Positions 35,994-45,661 are shown, numbered from the stretch's first letter. The stretch is DNA of 64,000 nt from Conyzicola nivalis (GCF_014639655.1 NZ_BMGB01000002.1:496001-560000), one strand, 5' to 3'. Notes: generated by a model from the sequence alone, not told the origin. Translations and numbers: made by a program.

Positions 35994-37016
35994 ATGTCGA
36001 TCACGATGCACGACGTGGCGCGGTTGGCCGGGGTGTCGATCAAAACGGTGTCGAACGTGGTGAACGACTACCCGCACATTCGTCCCGAGACCCGCGACCG
36101 CGTGAATTCGGCGATCGACGAGCTCGGCTACCGTCCGAACCTCATCGCGCGGGGGCTGCGGTCTGGGCGCACCGGTGTCATCAGCCTGATCATCCCCGAC
36201 CTGCGCAACGCCTACTTCGCCGAGCTCGCCGACGTCGTCATGCGCGCCGCCGATGCCCAGGGGCTCAGCGTCATCATCGAACAGTCGGGGGCGGACCGGG
36301 ATCGCGAGATCGGGCTGCTCGGCGGAGAACGCAAGCAGAAGGTCGACGGCATCCTGTACAGCGCTCTCGCCCTCGGCGAAGACGACGCGCACATCCTGAA
36401 CGACGTGACCACGCCCCTCGTGCTGCTGGGGGAGCGCATCTTCCACGGCCCCACCGACCACGTCACCATGCAGAACACCGAGGGCGCGCGCGCCGCGACC
36501 GCACACCTCATCGCGCTCGGCCGCACCCGCATTGCGGTGGTCGGTGCGCACCGCGGCGAGGTCATCGGCTCGGCGGGTCTGCGGCTCGCCGGCTATCGCG
36601 AGGCGCTCGCCGACGCCGGCATCGCCTACGACGACGAGCTGGTGGGCGAGGTGGGCGGCTGGTACCGCTCGGGTGGCGCCCAGGCGATGCGCCTGCTGCT
36701 CGACTCGGGCGCGAAGTTCGACGGACTCGTGGCGTTCAACGACTCGATGGCACTCGGAGCGATGCGGGTGATGCAGGAGGCCGGCCTGCGCATCCCCGAC
36801 GACGTGGCGGTCATCGGCTACGACGACATCGATGAGACGCGCTACACGCTGCCCACGCTGTCGACGATCGACCCGGGCAAGGAGGAGATCGCCGAAGTCG
36901 CGGTGCGGTTCCTGCTCGAACGCATTGGCAACCCGGGCGCGGTAATCGAGCCGCGCGAGCATCTCGCCGCCTACCGGGTGGTCGTGCGCGAGTCCAGCAC
37001 GCTGCCGCAAAACTAA
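35994..37016 (+). CDS. LacI-family transcriptional regulator
   Basis: 340 residues, ATG after GAGGGGGGAAC. DNA-binding head MHDVARLAGVSIKTVSNVVNDYPHIRPETR with hinge GYRPNLIARGLRSG, then a periplasmic-binding-like effector domain ending in DDVAVIGYDDIDET and YTLPTLSTIDPGKEEI. Likely represses the ABC transporter and arabinofuranosidase operon downstream through the ACAACGTTGT operators, with an arabinose-type sugar as inducer (inferred). Confidence 0.95.
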   Translation: MSITMHDVARLAGVSIKTVSNVVNDYPHIRPETRDRVNSAIDELGYRPNLIARGLRSGRTGVISLIIPDLRNAYFAELADVVMRAADAQGLSVIIEQSGADRDREIGLLGGERKQKVDGILYSALALGEDDAHILNDVTTPLVLLGERIFHGPTDHVTMQNTEGARAATAHLIALGRTRIAVVGAHRGEVIGSAGLRLAGYREALADAGIAYDDELVGEVGGWYRSGGAQAMRLLLDSGAKFDGLVAFNDSMALGAMRVMQEAGLRIPDDVAVIGYDDIDETRYTLPTLSTIDPGKEEIAEVAVRFLLERIGNPGAVIEPREHLAAYRVVVRESSTLPQN

Positions 37017-37041
37017 CGTCGGGCCGATTGCGGCGATGCTC

Positions 37042-37103
37042 TTGACATCGGCCGCATCCGCTCTGCATTATGTCTTTTACAACGTTATATACAACGTTGT
37101 AAA
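37042..37103 (+). promoter_or_regulatory. Promoter with tandem LacI-type operators
   Basis: -35 TTGACA (37042-37047), 18-nt spacer, -10 CATTAT (37066-37071). Two operators follow at once: TTTACAACGTTA (37076-37087) and TACAACGTTGTAAA (37090-37103), the second a near-perfect palindrome. They cover the start of transcription, so binding would block the promoter. Confidence 0.8.
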
Positions 37104-37181
37104 TGGGGGCCAACGAGGGCCTGCACCCGCTGATCCACCGCTCATGACAACGAAGTCCATGCACGACCGAGAGGAATCACA

Positions 37182-38540
37182 GTGAAGAAGAAATCACTCG
37201 TCGCGGGTCTGTCCGCGATCGCGATCGTCGCCAGTCTGGCCGCCTGCAGCGGCGACGGCGGGGGTGGCGAGGGTGGCTCGAACGCCAAGCCCACCAACTG
37301 CACCAACAAGATCGTCAACGCCGACGCTCCCGTCGTCTCCGTCTGGGCCTGGTACCCGAACATGGCTACGGTCGTCGACAACTTCAACAACGACCACGAC
37401 GACGTGCAGGTGTGCTGGACGGTCGCCGGTCAGGGTGCCGACGAGTACGCCAAGCTGCAGACCGCGGTCTCGGCGGGCAAGGGCGCGCCCGACGTCGTGA
37501 TGCTCGAGACCGACCAGCTCGTCGGCTTCGAGATCCAGGAGGCGCTCGTCGACATCAGCGACCTCGGCGCGAACGACGTGAAGAAGAACTTCGCCGAGGG
37601 ATCGTGGGGGGATGTCTCGCAGGGTGACGCCGTCTACGCCGTGCCCATCGACGGCGGCCCGATGGCGATGATCTACCGCAAAGACATCTTCGAGCAGTAC
37701 AACATCACCCCGCCCACGACGTGGGAGGAGTACGAGGCGGCCGCGCAGACCGTAAAGGACGCGGGCGGCCCGTGGTTCGGCAACCTCGGCAGCAACGTGC
37801 CGGCCGCGCTCACCGCGCTCTTCCAGCAGAACGGGGCGGTGCCGTTCGACTACGACCTGGCCGACCCGCAGAAGATCTCGATCAACCTCGACACCCCCGA
37901 GATCAAAGAGGTCATGGACTACTGGGCCGGGCTCACCGAGAAGGGCCTGATCGGCACCGAAGACCAGTTCACCACCGACTACATCGCGGGCGTCGTCGGC
38001 GGCAAGTACGCCACCTACGTCTCCGCGGCCTGGGCTCCCGGCTACCTCACCGGCGCCGGAGTCGGCCAGGGCGACGACGCGGGGCTCTTCGCGGTCGCGC
38101 CGCTTCCGCAGTGGGACGCCGACAACCCGGTGTCGGTCAACTGGGGCGGATCCGCGCTCGCGGTGACCACCCAGGCGAGTGACAAGGAGCTTGCTGCGAA
38201 GGTCGCCCTCGGCCTCTACGCCGACGAGGCCTCGCTCACCGACGGGTGGAAGACGCAGACCATCTTCCCGCTCAACAAAGACGTGCTCACCTCCGACGAG
38301 TTCGTGAACAACGAGGTCGAGTTCTTCGGCGGTCAGACGGCGAACAAGGACATCTACATCCCCGCCGCCGACGCCTACGAGGGCACGACCTACAGCCCGT
38401 TCAGCGTCTACTACTACGCGCAACTCCAGGCGCAGCTGGTGAAGATCGCCGCCGGTGACGTGGGTGGATCGCAGGCAGCCACCGACCTGCAGGACATCAT
38501 CGTGAAGTACGCGCAGGAGCAGGGCTTCACGGTCGAGTAG
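37182..38540 (+). CDS. ABC transporter sugar-binding lipoprotein
   Basis: 452 residues, GTG start. Signal peptide with lipobox SLAAC (Cys ~26) and a Gly-rich linker, so it is a membrane-tethered extracellular binding protein. Family 1 solute-binding features: SVWAWYPNMATVVDNFN, GKGAPDVVMLETDQ, YAVPIDGGPMAMIYRKDIFEQYNI, TWEEYEAAA. Followed by two MalFG-type permeases and GH51, so the ligand is probably arabinose or arabino-oligosaccharide. No ATPase gene is in the operon; a shared MsiK-type ATPase elsewhere is typical of actinobacteria. Confidence 0.93.
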   Translation: MKKKSLVAGLSAIAIVASLAACSGDGGGGEGGSNAKPTNCTNKIVNADAPVVSVWAWYPNMATVVDNFNNDHDDVQVCWTVAGQGADEYAKLQTAVSAGKGAPDVVMLETDQLVGFEIQEALVDISDLGANDVKKNFAEGSWGDVSQGDAVYAVPIDGGPMAMIYRKDIFEQYNITPPTTWEEYEAAAQTVKDAGGPWFGNLGSNVPAALTALFQQNGAVPFDYDLADPQKISINLDTPEIKEVMDYWAGLTEKGLIGTEDQFTTDYIAGVVGGKYATYVSAAWAPGYLTGAGVGQGDDAGLFAVAPLPQWDADNPVSVNWGGSALAVTTQASDKELAAKVALGLYADEASLTDGWKTQTIFPLNKDVLTSDEFVNNEVEFFGGQTANKDIYIPAADAYEGTTYSPFSVYYYAQLQAQLVKIAAGDVGGSQAATDLQDIIVKYAQEQGFTVE

Positions 38541-38609
38541 GTTTCGCAGCCGCTGCGGCCCCGGGCAGACACCCGGGGCCGCGACATCCAATCACCAAAG
38601 GATCTTGAA

Positions 38610-39554
38610 ATGGCAGAAGCAGCAACGGCGCCGCTCGCAACCACGAAGGTGCGCGCCGCCACCCGCAAGAGAACCGCGCGGGAGCGCCGGCACTCGCTCA
38701 CGGGCTGGCTTTTCATCGCCCCGTTCGGTGTGGTGTTCGTGGTCTTCCTGGTCACGCCGCTCGCCTATGCGTTCTACCTGAGCCTGTTCTCGAAAGGGCT
38801 CGCGACCGGAACCGCGTTCGCCGGCATCAACAACTACGTGCGAGCCTTCACCGACCCGTCGTTCCTCAAGGGCGTCTGGTTCGTGGTGCGGTTCTCGATC
38901 GTGCTCATCCCGGTGCAGATGCTCGTGTCGCTCGCCGCGGCCCTCGTGCTCGACAATCTCACCAACCGGTTCGCCCGCTTCGCGCGGCTGATGATCTTCC
39001 TGCCCTACGCGGTGCCCGCTGTCATCGGCGCGCTCATGTGGGGGTTCCTGTACAGCCCCAGCTTCGGCCCGCTCGAGCAGATCTTCGGGGCATTCGGGGC
39101 GGATGCACCGTTCCTCTTGAGTCCCGACAACATCTTCTACGGGCTCATGAACGTCGTGACCTGGCAGTGGGCCGGCTACTACATGATCATCATCTACGCG
39201 GCGCTGCGGGGCATCGACCCCACGATCTACGAGGCAGCCAAGATCGACGGCGCGAACTCGTGGCAGGTGGCACTGCGCATCAAGATCCCGATGGTGCGAT
39301 CGGCGCTCGTGCTCATCCTGGTGTTCGCCCTCATCGGCACGCTGCAGTTCTTCACCGAACCGCAGGTGCTCGGGCCGGTGGCGAACGGCACGATCACGCC
39401 CGACTTCACCCCGAACATCTACGCCTTCAACCTCGCGTTCAAGTACGCGCAGTTCAACTACGCCTCGGCCATCTCGTTCTCGCTCGGCGCGATCGTGTTC
39501 GTCGGCGTCTACATCTTCCTCTTCGTCACACGCAAGCGCGGGAGCGTACTCTGA
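38610..39554 (+). CDS. ABC sugar transporter permease (MalF type)
   Basis: 314 residues with six hydrophobic segments after a basic N-terminus. The cytoplasmic EAA loop reads EAAKIDGANSWQVALRIKIPM, the contact for the ATPase. The stop overlaps the next ATG by one base. Confidence 0.93.
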   Translation: MAEAATAPLATTKVRAATRKRTARERRHSLTGWLFIAPFGVVFVVFLVTPLAYAFYLSLFSKGLATGTAFAGINNYVRAFTDPSFLKGVWFVVRFSIVLIPVQMLVSLAAALVLDNLTNRFARFARLMIFLPYAVPAVIGALMWGFLYSPSFGPLEQIFGAFGADAPFLLSPDNIFYGLMNVVTWQWAGYYMIIIYAALRGIDPTIYEAAKIDGANSWQVALRIKIPMVRSALVLILVFALIGTLQFFTEPQVLGPVANGTITPDFTPNIYAFNLAFKYAQFNYASAISFSLGAIVFVGVYIFLFVTRKRGSVL

Positions 39555-40429
39555 TGGCCATCGCAGCACCCACCGCGCGCAAGCCGCGCCACGTGATCAC
39601 CTACGTGTTTCTCGGCATCCTCGTCGTCTACTTCCTGGTGCCGCTCTGGTTCCTCTTCGTGGCGAGCACGAAGGACGCGCCCAGCCTCTTCGGCGGCGAC
39701 AGCGCGCTGTGGTTCTCGGGCGACTTCAACCTGTTCACCAACCTGTCGAACCTCGTCACCTACAATGACGGCATCTACCTGCGCTGGATCGGCAACTCGG
39801 CGCTGTACGCCTTCATTGGCGGCCTTGGCGCCACGGTGCTCGCGGTGCTCGCCGGCTACGGCTTCGCGAAGTATCGGTTCCGCGGCCGCGACCTGTCGTT
39901 CGCGATTCTGCTCGGCTCGGTGATGGTGCCGCTCACGGCGCTGGTCATCCCGACCTTCGTGCTGTTCTCCGAGCTGGGGCTCACCGACACGATCTGGGCG
40001 GTCATCCTGCCGTCGCTGCTCAGTCCGTTCGGCGTCTACCTCATGCGCGTCTACGCTGCCGAGGCCGTGCCCGACGAGTTGCTCGACGCTGCGCGGGTGG
40101 ATGGCGCGGGGGAGTTCCGCACCTTCTTCCAGGTCGCGCTCCCGCTCATGAGACCCGCCGTCGTGACGGTGCTGCTGCTGTCGGTCGTGGGCACTTGGAA
40201 CAACTACTTCTTGCCGCTGGCGATGCTCTCGAACAGCCAGCTCTATCCGATTACGGTGGGTATCGGGCTCTGGCAGGGGCTCGCAGCACAGAACAACGGC
40301 GGCTCGGGCGTATCTCTCTGGACCCTCATCATCGTCGGCTCGCTCATTTCGATCATCCCGCTGATCGTCGCGTTCCTTTCCCTGCAGAAGTACTGGCAGG
40401 GCGGGCTCGCGATCGGCAGCCTCAAGTAG
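39554..40429 (+). CDS. ABC sugar transporter permease (MalG type)
   Basis: 291 residues from ATG 39554, six hydrophobic segments. EAA loop: DELLDAARVDGAGEFRTFFQVALPLMRP. Partner of the preceding permease in one import channel. The GH51 gene starts 38 nt downstream. Confidence 0.93.
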   Translation: MAIAAPTARKPRHVITYVFLGILVVYFLVPLWFLFVASTKDAPSLFGGDSALWFSGDFNLFTNLSNLVTYNDGIYLRWIGNSALYAFIGGLGATVLAVLAGYGFAKYRFRGRDLSFAILLGSVMVPLTALVIPTFVLFSELGLTDTIWAVILPSLLSPFGVYLMRVYAAEAVPDELLDAARVDGAGEFRTFFQVALPLMRPAVVTVLLLSVVGTWNNYFLPLAMLSNSQLYPITVGIGLWQGLAAQNNGGSGVSLWTLIIVGSLISIIPLIVAFLSLQKYWQGGLAIGSLK

Positions 40430-40467
40430 CTCTCCCCACCCTCCGTACCTCAGATCGAAAGAGACCC

Positions 40468-41970
40468 ATGCCCCAGGCCAGCCTGACCATCAACCCGCGC
40501 TTCACCATCGGAGCGGTGGACCGCCGCCTGTTCGGCTCGTTCGTCGAACACCTCGGCCGCTCGGTCTACGACGGGATCTACGAGCCGGGGCACGAGACCG
40601 CCGACGAGGAGGGCTTCCGTGGCGACGTACTTGAGCTAGTGCGCGAGCTGGGCGTCTCGACGATCCGGTATCCGGGCGGCAACTTCGTGTCGGGCTTCAA
40701 GTGGGAAGACAGCGTCGGGCCTGCTGCCGATCGCCCCACCCGGCTCGACCTGGCGTGGCACTCGACCGAGACCAACGAGGTGGGGCTGCACGAGTTCTCG
40801 AGCTGGCTTCGCAAGGCGGGCAGCGAGCTGATGCTGGCGGTCAACCTCGGCACACGAGGGGTCGAAGAGGCCCTCGACTTGTTGGAGTACGCCAACGTGC
40901 CATCCGGATCGACGCTGTCCGACCAGCGCCGCGCGAACGGTCTCGACGAGCCCCTCGCGGTGAAGATGTGGTGCCTCGGCAACGAGATGGACGGCCCGTG
41001 GCAGCTCGGTCACCGCAACGCCGACGACTACGGCAAGCTCGCCTCGATGACCGCGAAGGCCATGCGCCAGCTCGACGAGAGCATCGAGCTCGTCGTCTGC
41101 GGCAGCTCGAACCGCACGATGCCCACCTTCGGCGCGTGGGAGCACACCGTACTGCAGCACACCTACGACGACGTCGACCTGATCTCGTGCCACGCCTACT
41201 GGGCCGAGAGCCAGAGCGACCTCGAGAGCTTCCTCGCCGCCGGACACGACATGAGCCTCATGATCGAGGAGGTCGTCGCGACCGCTGACGCGGTGAAGGC
41301 CGCGTTGAAGAAGACCAAGCAGATCAACATCTCGTTCGACGAGTGGAACGTCTGGGACATTTCCCGGTTCGAGAACGAAGACAAGATCTCGGGAGTCGAA
41401 AACTGGCCTTTGGCGCCGCGCCTGCTCGAGGACTCGTACACGGTCGTCGACGCGGTGGTCGTGGGCAGCCTGCTGATTTCACTGCTCAATCATGCGGATC
41501 GGGTCAGCTCGGCGAGCCTCGCCCAGCTGGTCAACGTGATCGCGCCCATCATGACCGAGCCCGGCGGAGTCGCGTGGAAGCAGACCACCTTCTTCCCGTT
41601 CGCCGTCACCTCGCGGCTGGCCGGCGCGACCGCACTGACCCCGCGCCTCGTCTCCGACACCTTCGAGACGAGCACCTACGGCGAGGTCAACCTGGTCGAC
41701 TCCGCGGTGACGTCCGACGACGCTGGCACGTCGGTGTTCCTGGTGAACCGATCTGTCACGGAGGCGACGACGGTCACGATCGACATCGCGTCGCTCGGTG
41801 ACGTCGCGGTGACGGAGGCCGTGGCGATTCACGACGAAGACATCCACGCCGCGAACACCCTGGCCTCGCCAGACCGCGTGGGCCTGCGCCACATCGAGAC
41901 CACGATCGCCGACGGCGTCTTGACGATCACCCTGCCGCCCGTATCCTGGGCCGCCCTGCGGGTCGAGTAG
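40468..41970 (+). CDS. Alpha-L-arabinofuranosidase (GH51)
   Basis: 500 residues from ATG 40468. GH51 layout: FGSFVEHLGRSVYDGIYEPGH, RYPGGNFVSGFKWEDSVGP, the acid/base Glu in WCLGNEMDGPW, and the nucleophile Glu in SFDEWNVW. A C-terminal beta domain follows. No signal peptide, so it acts in the cytosol on arabino-oligosaccharides brought in by the upstream transporter, releasing L-arabinose. Last gene of the LacI-controlled operon. Confidence 0.95.
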   Translation: MPQASLTINPRFTIGAVDRRLFGSFVEHLGRSVYDGIYEPGHETADEEGFRGDVLELVRELGVSTIRYPGGNFVSGFKWEDSVGPAADRPTRLDLAWHSTETNEVGLHEFSSWLRKAGSELMLAVNLGTRGVEEALDLLEYANVPSGSTLSDQRRANGLDEPLAVKMWCLGNEMDGPWQLGHRNADDYGKLASMTAKAMRQLDESIELVVCGSSNRTMPTFGAWEHTVLQHTYDDVDLISCHAYWAESQSDLESFLAAGHDMSLMIEEVVATADAVKAALKKTKQINISFDEWNVWDISRFENEDKISGVENWPLAPRLLEDSYTVVDAVVVGSLLISLLNHADRVSSASLAQLVNVIAPIMTEPGGVAWKQTTFFPFAVTSRLAGATALTPRLVSDTFETSTYGEVNLVDSAVTSDDAGTSVFLVNRSVTEATTVTIDIASLGDVAVTEAVAIHDEDIHAANTLASPDRVGLRHIETTIADGVLTITLPPVSWAALRVE

Positions 41971-41998
41971 GTCGCTTAGCGCCCGTATCGAAACTCCC

Positions 41999-42051
41999 GG
42001 TCGCTGAGCCTGTCGAAGCGCCCGTCACGCGGGTTGAGCTTGTCGAAACCC
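41999..42051. repeat. Palindromic repeat cluster after GH51 gene
   Basis: One arm GGTCGCTGAGCCTGTCGAAG (41999-42018) and a second same-direction arm GGGTTGAGCTTGTCGAAACCC (42031-42051), preceded by a GTATCGAAAC fragment of the other element. It fills the space between two convergent genes. Confidence 0.75.
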
Positions 42052-42053
42052 CT

Positions 42054-42929
42054 TTACGGCGTACTCAACTCCGCAGCATCCGACGCCACCTTCTTGACCG
42101 GCGGCGCCCCATTGCCCAACTCCTTGTGCACCCCGAAAACCACCACCGGAATCAGCACCAGCGACCGAAGATCGAACAGCGCGTGCACGACGATCGCGAC
42201 GACGATGCTTCCGGTCGCCAGATAGATCGCCATGAACGCGGTGCCGAGGATGACCGAGCCGATGATGCCGGGCAGGCCCTGATACGCGTGCAACAGCCCG
42301 AAGATCAGGATGCTGGCCGCCACGGCGGCCACCGCACTCCCGGTGACGCCGAAGATGAGCACGGGCAGGGCCAGGCGGAACAACAATTCCTCGACGATGC
42401 CGGCGTTGATCGCGAGGGCCGCGCCCCACTTGAGTTCGGCGCGGTTGCGGGGGAGGAGCGCCTGCACGTCGCCGATCGACGGCACTTCGGTCTCGCTGCG
42501 GGCGAGGAAGATGCCGAGCACGGCACCGCCGCCGATGACCAACACGAACGCTCCGACGAGGGCCGGGCCCAGCCACCCGCTGTCAGCGAACGCCTGCTTG
42601 GCACCGGCGACCCACGACCACTCGTCGACAGCAGCCGTGAAGGGTTCCACGAACTGCCAACTCAACAGCAGCACAATCACCGCGGCCCCGCCGAAGTTGA
42701 CGAACGACTGCCGCAGCCACTTGCGGAACATCTTCTGCCGCCGCTTCGTCGACCGCTGCCGCTTGAACGTCGCGTACTCACGCCGGTTCTTGCGGATGGC
42801 GTTCCAGGTCATGAACGCGAGGAGCGCGACGAGAACGGCGCCGAGAATCCAGGGGGTCAGGGGCGCGGTGGGGGAGAGCACGTGTCTAGTTTGCGCGGTT
42901 TCGCTGGGAGGAGCGCCTGATCGCTGCAT
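42054..42929 (-). CDS. CPBP-family intramembrane metalloprotease
   Basis: 291 residues from ATG 42929; GTG 42881 is an alternative start with a shorter N-terminus. Several TM helices and the Abi/CAAX-protease motifs: EELLFRL (Glu pair and Arg), FGLLHAYQG and HALFDLRS, supplying the Glu/His zinc ligands. An Arg/Lys-rich loop (KRQRSTKRRQKMFRKW) follows the first TM. Substrate unknown; the family includes prenyl-protein proteases and bacteriocin self-immunity proteins. Confidence 0.9.
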   Translation of the reverse strand: MQRSGAPPSETAQTRHVLSPTAPLTPWILGAVLVALLAFMTWNAIRKNRREYATFKRQRSTKRRQKMFRKWLRQSFVNFGGAAVIVLLLSWQFVEPFTAAVDEWSWVAGAKQAFADSGWLGPALVGAFVLVIGGGAVLGIFLARSETEVPSIGDVQALLPRNRAELKWGAALAINAGIVEELLFRLALPVLIFGVTGSAVAAVAASILIFGLLHAYQGLPGIIGSVILGTAFMAIYLATGSIVVAIVVHALFDLRSLVLIPVVVFGVHKELGNGAPPVKKVASDAAELSTP

Positions 42930-42965
42930 CTGCCGGGCGCCGCACTTAAACCGTTTGTGGAACAG

Positions 42966-44144
42966 TCAGGACAAAGGTGGGTACGTCTTGTTCAGCCATG
43001 CTTTCCAGCCCGCGGCACCGGGAAGATTCGACGCGGTGACTATGTTCGCAATGTCGCCGCCCGCGATCACGATGATTGGATGGCGATCTTCCTTGAGTTC
43101 TTTATACGCCTGACCATCCAAATGGCTCGTTGTCACGAGCACCCCGAACTGGCGATGCCGAAGGCGCGATATCAGTCGAGATAGCTCTCGTACTCCGACC
43201 GAGTTTCCCGGCTTGTAGCACTTAGCTTCCATGGAGAAGTCCAGGAGGATGTCTCCGCCCCCCGTACCCACTTGCAGCAGACCGATCGCGTCTCGTCCAC
43301 CGTCACGAGATCGTCGAGTAACGTCCAACGACACCACCGTCGGTAGATGGATTTTCACAAGGTCTGCTGCGAAGTGCTCGAAATCGTTGGGTCGGGAACT
43401 GAAATGGTCGTAGATACCCTTCACTACGGCCTTTCCTCCAACGCCTGTCGGCTCCTGTTCCAACCTCGTGCGATGCTCGACTATCCGGGGCGCTTGGAGG
43501 GCTTTGGGCGCTCCGCCATTACGCCAACACAACCATGCGGCCGGTGCGTTTTCGGAGTTCGAAAGACCTTGAACTATGTCCTGAATCCAGGCGCGAGAGA
43601 CGGTACCGACGTCAAGAACCGTGAAAACTGCCTTGTAGTTCTGATATCGAAGTCCGTCTTTCGAACGCCAAATCCCGGTTAGATCATCTGCGTACGTGGT
43701 AGCGGTGGAGCCCGGCACAGCGAGGCCTAGGAACCGATGATCGCGACCCTGGCCGGTCTTGGAGAATACGAGCACCGGTGCGACTTGCGCTCTCTGCGTC
43801 GCGCTTCCGTGGGCGGCGTCGAAAAGATTTCTGAGAACCAGATTTCCTTTTCTTGGAGTGTCGTGAAGATCTTTACCACCGGTCTTATTGTCGCCGTAGT
43901 ACATCAAAACACCGCTCTGAGCGTCAAGGTGGTCAGGCCAGTCCAGGTCTTCACCTGAGGTGACGAGGGCGACAAGCCTTGGATTCGTTACTGGGCCTTT
44001 CGGGCGTATTCCACCTGCGTTCCCCACAGGTAGAAGGCGCCCAATAGGGTCGTCGGACAGGTTGCCCGCAGTCCCGCCCGCGTAGACAGCGTCCACCACT
44101 AAGTCGGCAAGTTCCAGGTCCACAAAAGCGACTTGTCCGCTCAC
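42966..44144 (-). CDS. AspBHI/Mrr-type restriction endonuclease
   Basis: 392 residues from GTG 44144, four nt after GGGGAGA; GTG 44156 lacks such a site. The N-terminal half matches the AspBHI N-terminal domain by pattern: DWPDHLD (68-74), YYGDNK (82-87), HDTPRKGN (94-101). The C-terminal part is an Mrr-like nuclease: FEHFAADLVKIHLP, RSRDGGRDAIG (Asp285), MEAKCYK (Glu306-Ala-Lys308), then a late VLVTTS strand. Relatives such as AspBHI cut DNA containing 5-methylcytosine, yet the divergent neighbour is a C5-methyltransferase. Codon use is less GC-rich than in surrounding genes. Confidence 0.8.
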   Translation of the reverse strand: MSGQVAFVDLELADLVVDAVYAGGTAGNLSDDPIGRLLPVGNAGGIRPKGPVTNPRLVALVTSGEDLDWPDHLDAQSGVLMYYGDNKTGGKDLHDTPRKGNLVLRNLFDAAHGSATQRAQVAPVLVFSKTGQGRDHRFLGLAVPGSTATTYADDLTGIWRSKDGLRYQNYKAVFTVLDVGTVSRAWIQDIVQGLSNSENAPAAWLCWRNGGAPKALQAPRIVEHRTRLEQEPTGVGGKAVVKGIYDHFSSRPNDFEHFAADLVKIHLPTVVSLDVTRRSRDGGRDAIGLLQVGTGGGDILLDFSMEAKCYKPGNSVGVRELSRLISRLRHRQFGVLVTTSHLDGQAYKELKEDRHPIIVIAGGDIANIVTASNLPGAAGWKAWLNKTYPPLS

Positions 44145-44494
44145 TTTTCTCCCCACATTTCACCGAGCATACTTCCGTGCCCAACGGAGCGACGGCTCTA
44201 GGGTGCTGCAATGGATGACGAACACGGTCGCCGCGGTCCCGGCGACCACGTTGCGACGAGCGATACAATTCCATTGCAGAAGTTTCGATCCGGCGGGCAG
44301 GTCATGCGCAGCTTGGATCGAGAACCGCGAGATCAGAACCGGATCGGCAGGACATAACTGTGATCGGCCAAGCCCGCACCGCGCGCAGGATCCGATTCGG
44401 GACGAATGTCGGCGGTTGATGGGAAAGTCTGGTGATCAAGGTTGCTTCGCGTCTGACGCAGCTAACTACCGTAGGACTTAATAGGAGCAATCAA
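44145..44494. other. 350-base intergenic region of the restriction island
   Basis: Lies between the divergent endonuclease and methyltransferase genes and must hold both promoters. A short frame at 44211-44357 (48 aa) has no recognisable motif and no helix-turn-helix, so I see no controller gene. No clear palindromic operator was found. Confidence 0.5.
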
Positions 44495-45661
44495 GTGAGC
44501 ACCGCACTTCCCGTAGTTAGTCTCTTTTCGGGAGCTGGCGGGTTGGACCTCGCTATTGAGCGTGCCGACTCAGAACCGTTGGCTCCGCACGACCTTGGGT
44601 CGGGGCTAGCGCGCGTTGCTGTCGCAACTGACTACAACGGTCCGGCTTTGCAGACGCTCGCTCAGAATTTTCCGCATACAAAGTCGATAAACGGCGACAT
44701 TCGTCTTCTCGAGACCGACCAACTTTTGGCTTCGGCAGGATTGAGCCAATCTGACCCGGTCCTGGTTGTTGGCGGCCCGCCCTGTACTCCATTCAGTAAG
44801 TCCGGGTTTTGGCTTGAGCAGAAGCGAGAAAGCCGAGACCCGAACGCGTCATTGCTGGACGAGTATGTCCGAGTGGTTCGTGAGACACGACCGGAAGCAT
44901 TCATTCTGGAAAACGTCCAAGGCTTGACCTATAAAACTCACAAGGAACAGTTTGAGCGGCTTCTCAAAGGTCTGACTGAACTTGGCTATAACCCGCAGTG
45001 GAAAGTCCTCCTAGCCGCCGACTATGGAGTTCCGCAACTTCGCCGCCGCGTATTCGTTGTGGGTCGCCGAGACGGCCGCGTGTTCGAGTTTCCTAAGCCG
45101 ACCCATTCCGGCTGGAGCGAACACACTCGGAAGTTTGACTCTGATCTGATTCCTCATGTCACGTCGCAGTCCGCTTTCGCCGGTCTGGTGGAACCTACCG
45201 AACCGGACGAATACGTTGATGGGCAATACGGAGACCTCGCGGCCGAAATTCCCCCCGGACAGAACTATCTCTGGCATACAACTCGATACGGAGGCAGGGA
45301 TCACTTTGAGTGGAGGAGCCGGTATTGGACTTTCCTCCTTCGGCTCGACCCAAACCGCCCCTCAACAACGTTGCAAGCGCAACCCGGACCTTACGTAGGT
45401 CCGTTCCATTGGGACAACGTCACCACGGAACAAGGTGCGGAGCGCGCGCGTCGGCTTCGTGTGCCCGAGATTCTCCGCCTGATGTCCTTTCCCGACGACT
45501 TCATTGTTCCGACAAAGCGGGCGGATGTTCAGCGACAGCTAGGCAATGCCGTGCCTCTCGAACTCGGCAAGGCCGTCGCGCGCGCGTTGCTCACACAACT
45601 CGGGTACATTCCCATGGAAAAGCCGGTCCCCCTATCAATTCCGCTCTCGTTGTCCGCGTAG
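44495..45661 (+). CDS. DNA (cytosine-5-)-methyltransferase
   Basis: 388 residues from GTG 44495, chosen for TAGGAG upstream; the frame opens 21 codons earlier. All main C5-MTase motifs are present: FSGAGGLD (11-18, SAM), catalytic GGPPCTPFSKSGFW (Cys97), ENVQGL (139-144), PQLRRRVFVVG, and C-terminal RQLGNAVPLELGKAVA. The target-recognition region (~220-310) is moderate in size. Recognition sequence cannot be read from this. Lower-GC codon use than the chromosome suggests transfer. Confidence 0.95.
   Translation: MSTALPVVSLFSGAGGLDLAIERADSEPLAPHDLGSGLARVAVATDYNGPALQTLAQNFPHTKSINGDIRLLETDQLLASAGLSQSDPVLVVGGPPCTPFSKSGFWLEQKRESRDPNASLLDEYVRVVRETRPEAFILENVQGLTYKTHKEQFERLLKGLTELGYNPQWKVLLAADYGVPQLRRRVFVVGRRDGRVFEFPKPTHSGWSEHTRKFDSDLIPHVTSQSAFAGLVEPTEPDEYVDGQYGDLAAEIPPGQNYLWHTTRYGGRDHFEWRSRYWTFLLRLDPNRPSTTLQAQPGPYVGPFHWDNVTTEQGAERARRLRVPEILRLMSFPDDFIVPTKRADVQRQLGNAVPLELGKAVARALLTQLGYIPMEKPVPLSIPLSLSA

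Noticed and set aside
44211-44357. Small frame between the endonuclease and methyltransferase as a controller gene
   Set aside because: No helix-turn-helix, no ribosome site and no palindromic control boxes were seen.
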